This document shows positions 63,870-64,000 of a stretch of 64,000 nt of DNA, one piece after another; positions within the stretch are counted from its first letter, which is position 1; every line of letters starts with the position of its first letter. The stretch comes from Acidovorax sp. 69. Its GTDB lineage: Bacteria; Pseudomonadota; Gammaproteobacteria; Burkholderiales; Burkholderiaceae_C. Where the stretch lies: contig NZ_PGEP01000001.1 in the NCBI RefSeq assembly GCF_002797445.1, positions 3,224,501 through 3,288,500 of the forward strand. The letters are read 5' to 3'. The notes under the pieces were generated by a model, which was not told the DNA's origin, did not search any database, and saw only the letters and a program-made list of their open reading frames with translations. The position numbers and the translations under genes were made by a program.

Positions 63870-64000
63870 CAAACAAAGGAGACGAGGCGCACTCCACCAG
63901 CCTCGGATCTATTGAGCAACGGCGCTCCACCCAAAAATTCCATGCTGCGTGCACGATAAACGTTAAAGCTTACGGGCTTTACATATCACCTCCTCTACAG
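63870..64000 (+). other. Region downstream of zapA at the window edge
   Basis: 131 bp with no ORF. It contains a small hairpin (CGAGGC at 63883-63888 with GCCTCG at 63900-63905) without a T tract, and a TAAAGC/GCTTTA stem near 63964-63980. The 6S RNA gene often follows zapA in proteobacteria, so its 5' part may lie here, but I cannot confirm the sequence. Confidence 0.3.

Noticed and set aside
63870..64000. 6S RNA gene downstream of zapA
   Set aside because: The location is typical, but the visible 131 bp do not let me confirm the conserved closing stem and central bubble, and the window ends too early. A covariance search over extended sequence would decide.

Overview
The window is a GC-rich chromosomal stretch from a betaproteobacterium, most probably of the family Comamonadaceae (Acidovorax-like). 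I infer this from the three Bug-type periplasmic receptors built into catabolic operons, the overall gene style, and a dispersed palindromic repeat that I associate with this family. I see no phage, plasmid, CRISPR array, tRNA or rRNA.

Layout. 1-3.8 kb: a D-glucarate operon on the minus strand (kdgD, a Bug receptor, the 5' end of gudD) facing a LacI-family regulator, with a perfect 18-bp palindrome between them. 3.8-9.7 kb: ispF and ispD (IspD has an alanine-rich insertion in its nucleotide loop), then mfd and a CbiM-like membrane protein. 9.8-13.4 kb: an orphan Bug receptor, a ClpP-like protease facing an ECF sigma factor, and serB. 13.5-15.3 kb: a nitric-oxide response unit (nsrR facing ytfE/ric and a group III truncated haemoglobin). 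15.4-20.0 kb: small conserved proteins, yciH, rhlE and a PAS-GGDEF protein. 20.02-20.19 kb: a MITE-like element. 20.2-25.9 kb: a chemoreceptor, an orphan PstS in AT-rich surroundings, a frameshifted CYTH-CHAD gene and a DEDD exonuclease. 26-32.5 kb: fadH with its TetR regulator, slyX, an aminotransferase, a GyrI-like protein, nth and pcaD. 32.5-37.1 kb: a catechol ortho-cleavage operon (catR facing catB, catC, a Bug receptor, catA). 37.1-43.1 kb: a polyamine-type ABC transporter operon with a GntR regulator and an Asp/Glu/hydantoin racemase. 43.3-44.5 kb: a membrane GGDEF protein.

44.5-63.0 kb is the most interesting part: an 18-kb minus-strand corrinoid operon headed by a cobalamin riboswitch. 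Its order is btuB, cbiA, cobU, btuF, btuC, btuD, an ExbB/TolQ-like channel, a DUF2149-like partner, an exported and membrane-anchored CobN-like chelatase, cobO, cbiB, cobC, a HipA-like kinase with DUF3037, cobQ (frameshifted) and cobT. Start and stop codons overlap by a few bases at most junctions. The exported CobN with an ExbB/DUF2149 pair, and no CobS/CobT chelatase partners or ring methyltransferases in view, looks like an envelope device acting on an imported tetrapyrrole rather than the classical cytoplasmic cobaltochelatase. The window closes with a ZapB-like gene and zapA.

Two genome-level features stand out. A palindromic repeat occurs at seven places; four copies are intergenic, but three lie inside cbiB, cobU and btuD and are translated in frame, like the palindromic elements known inside Rickettsia genes. 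Two genes (CYTH-CHAD and cobQ) are broken by the same kind of event, a C6/G6 run that would be in frame as a run of seven; this could be true slippage or an assembly error.
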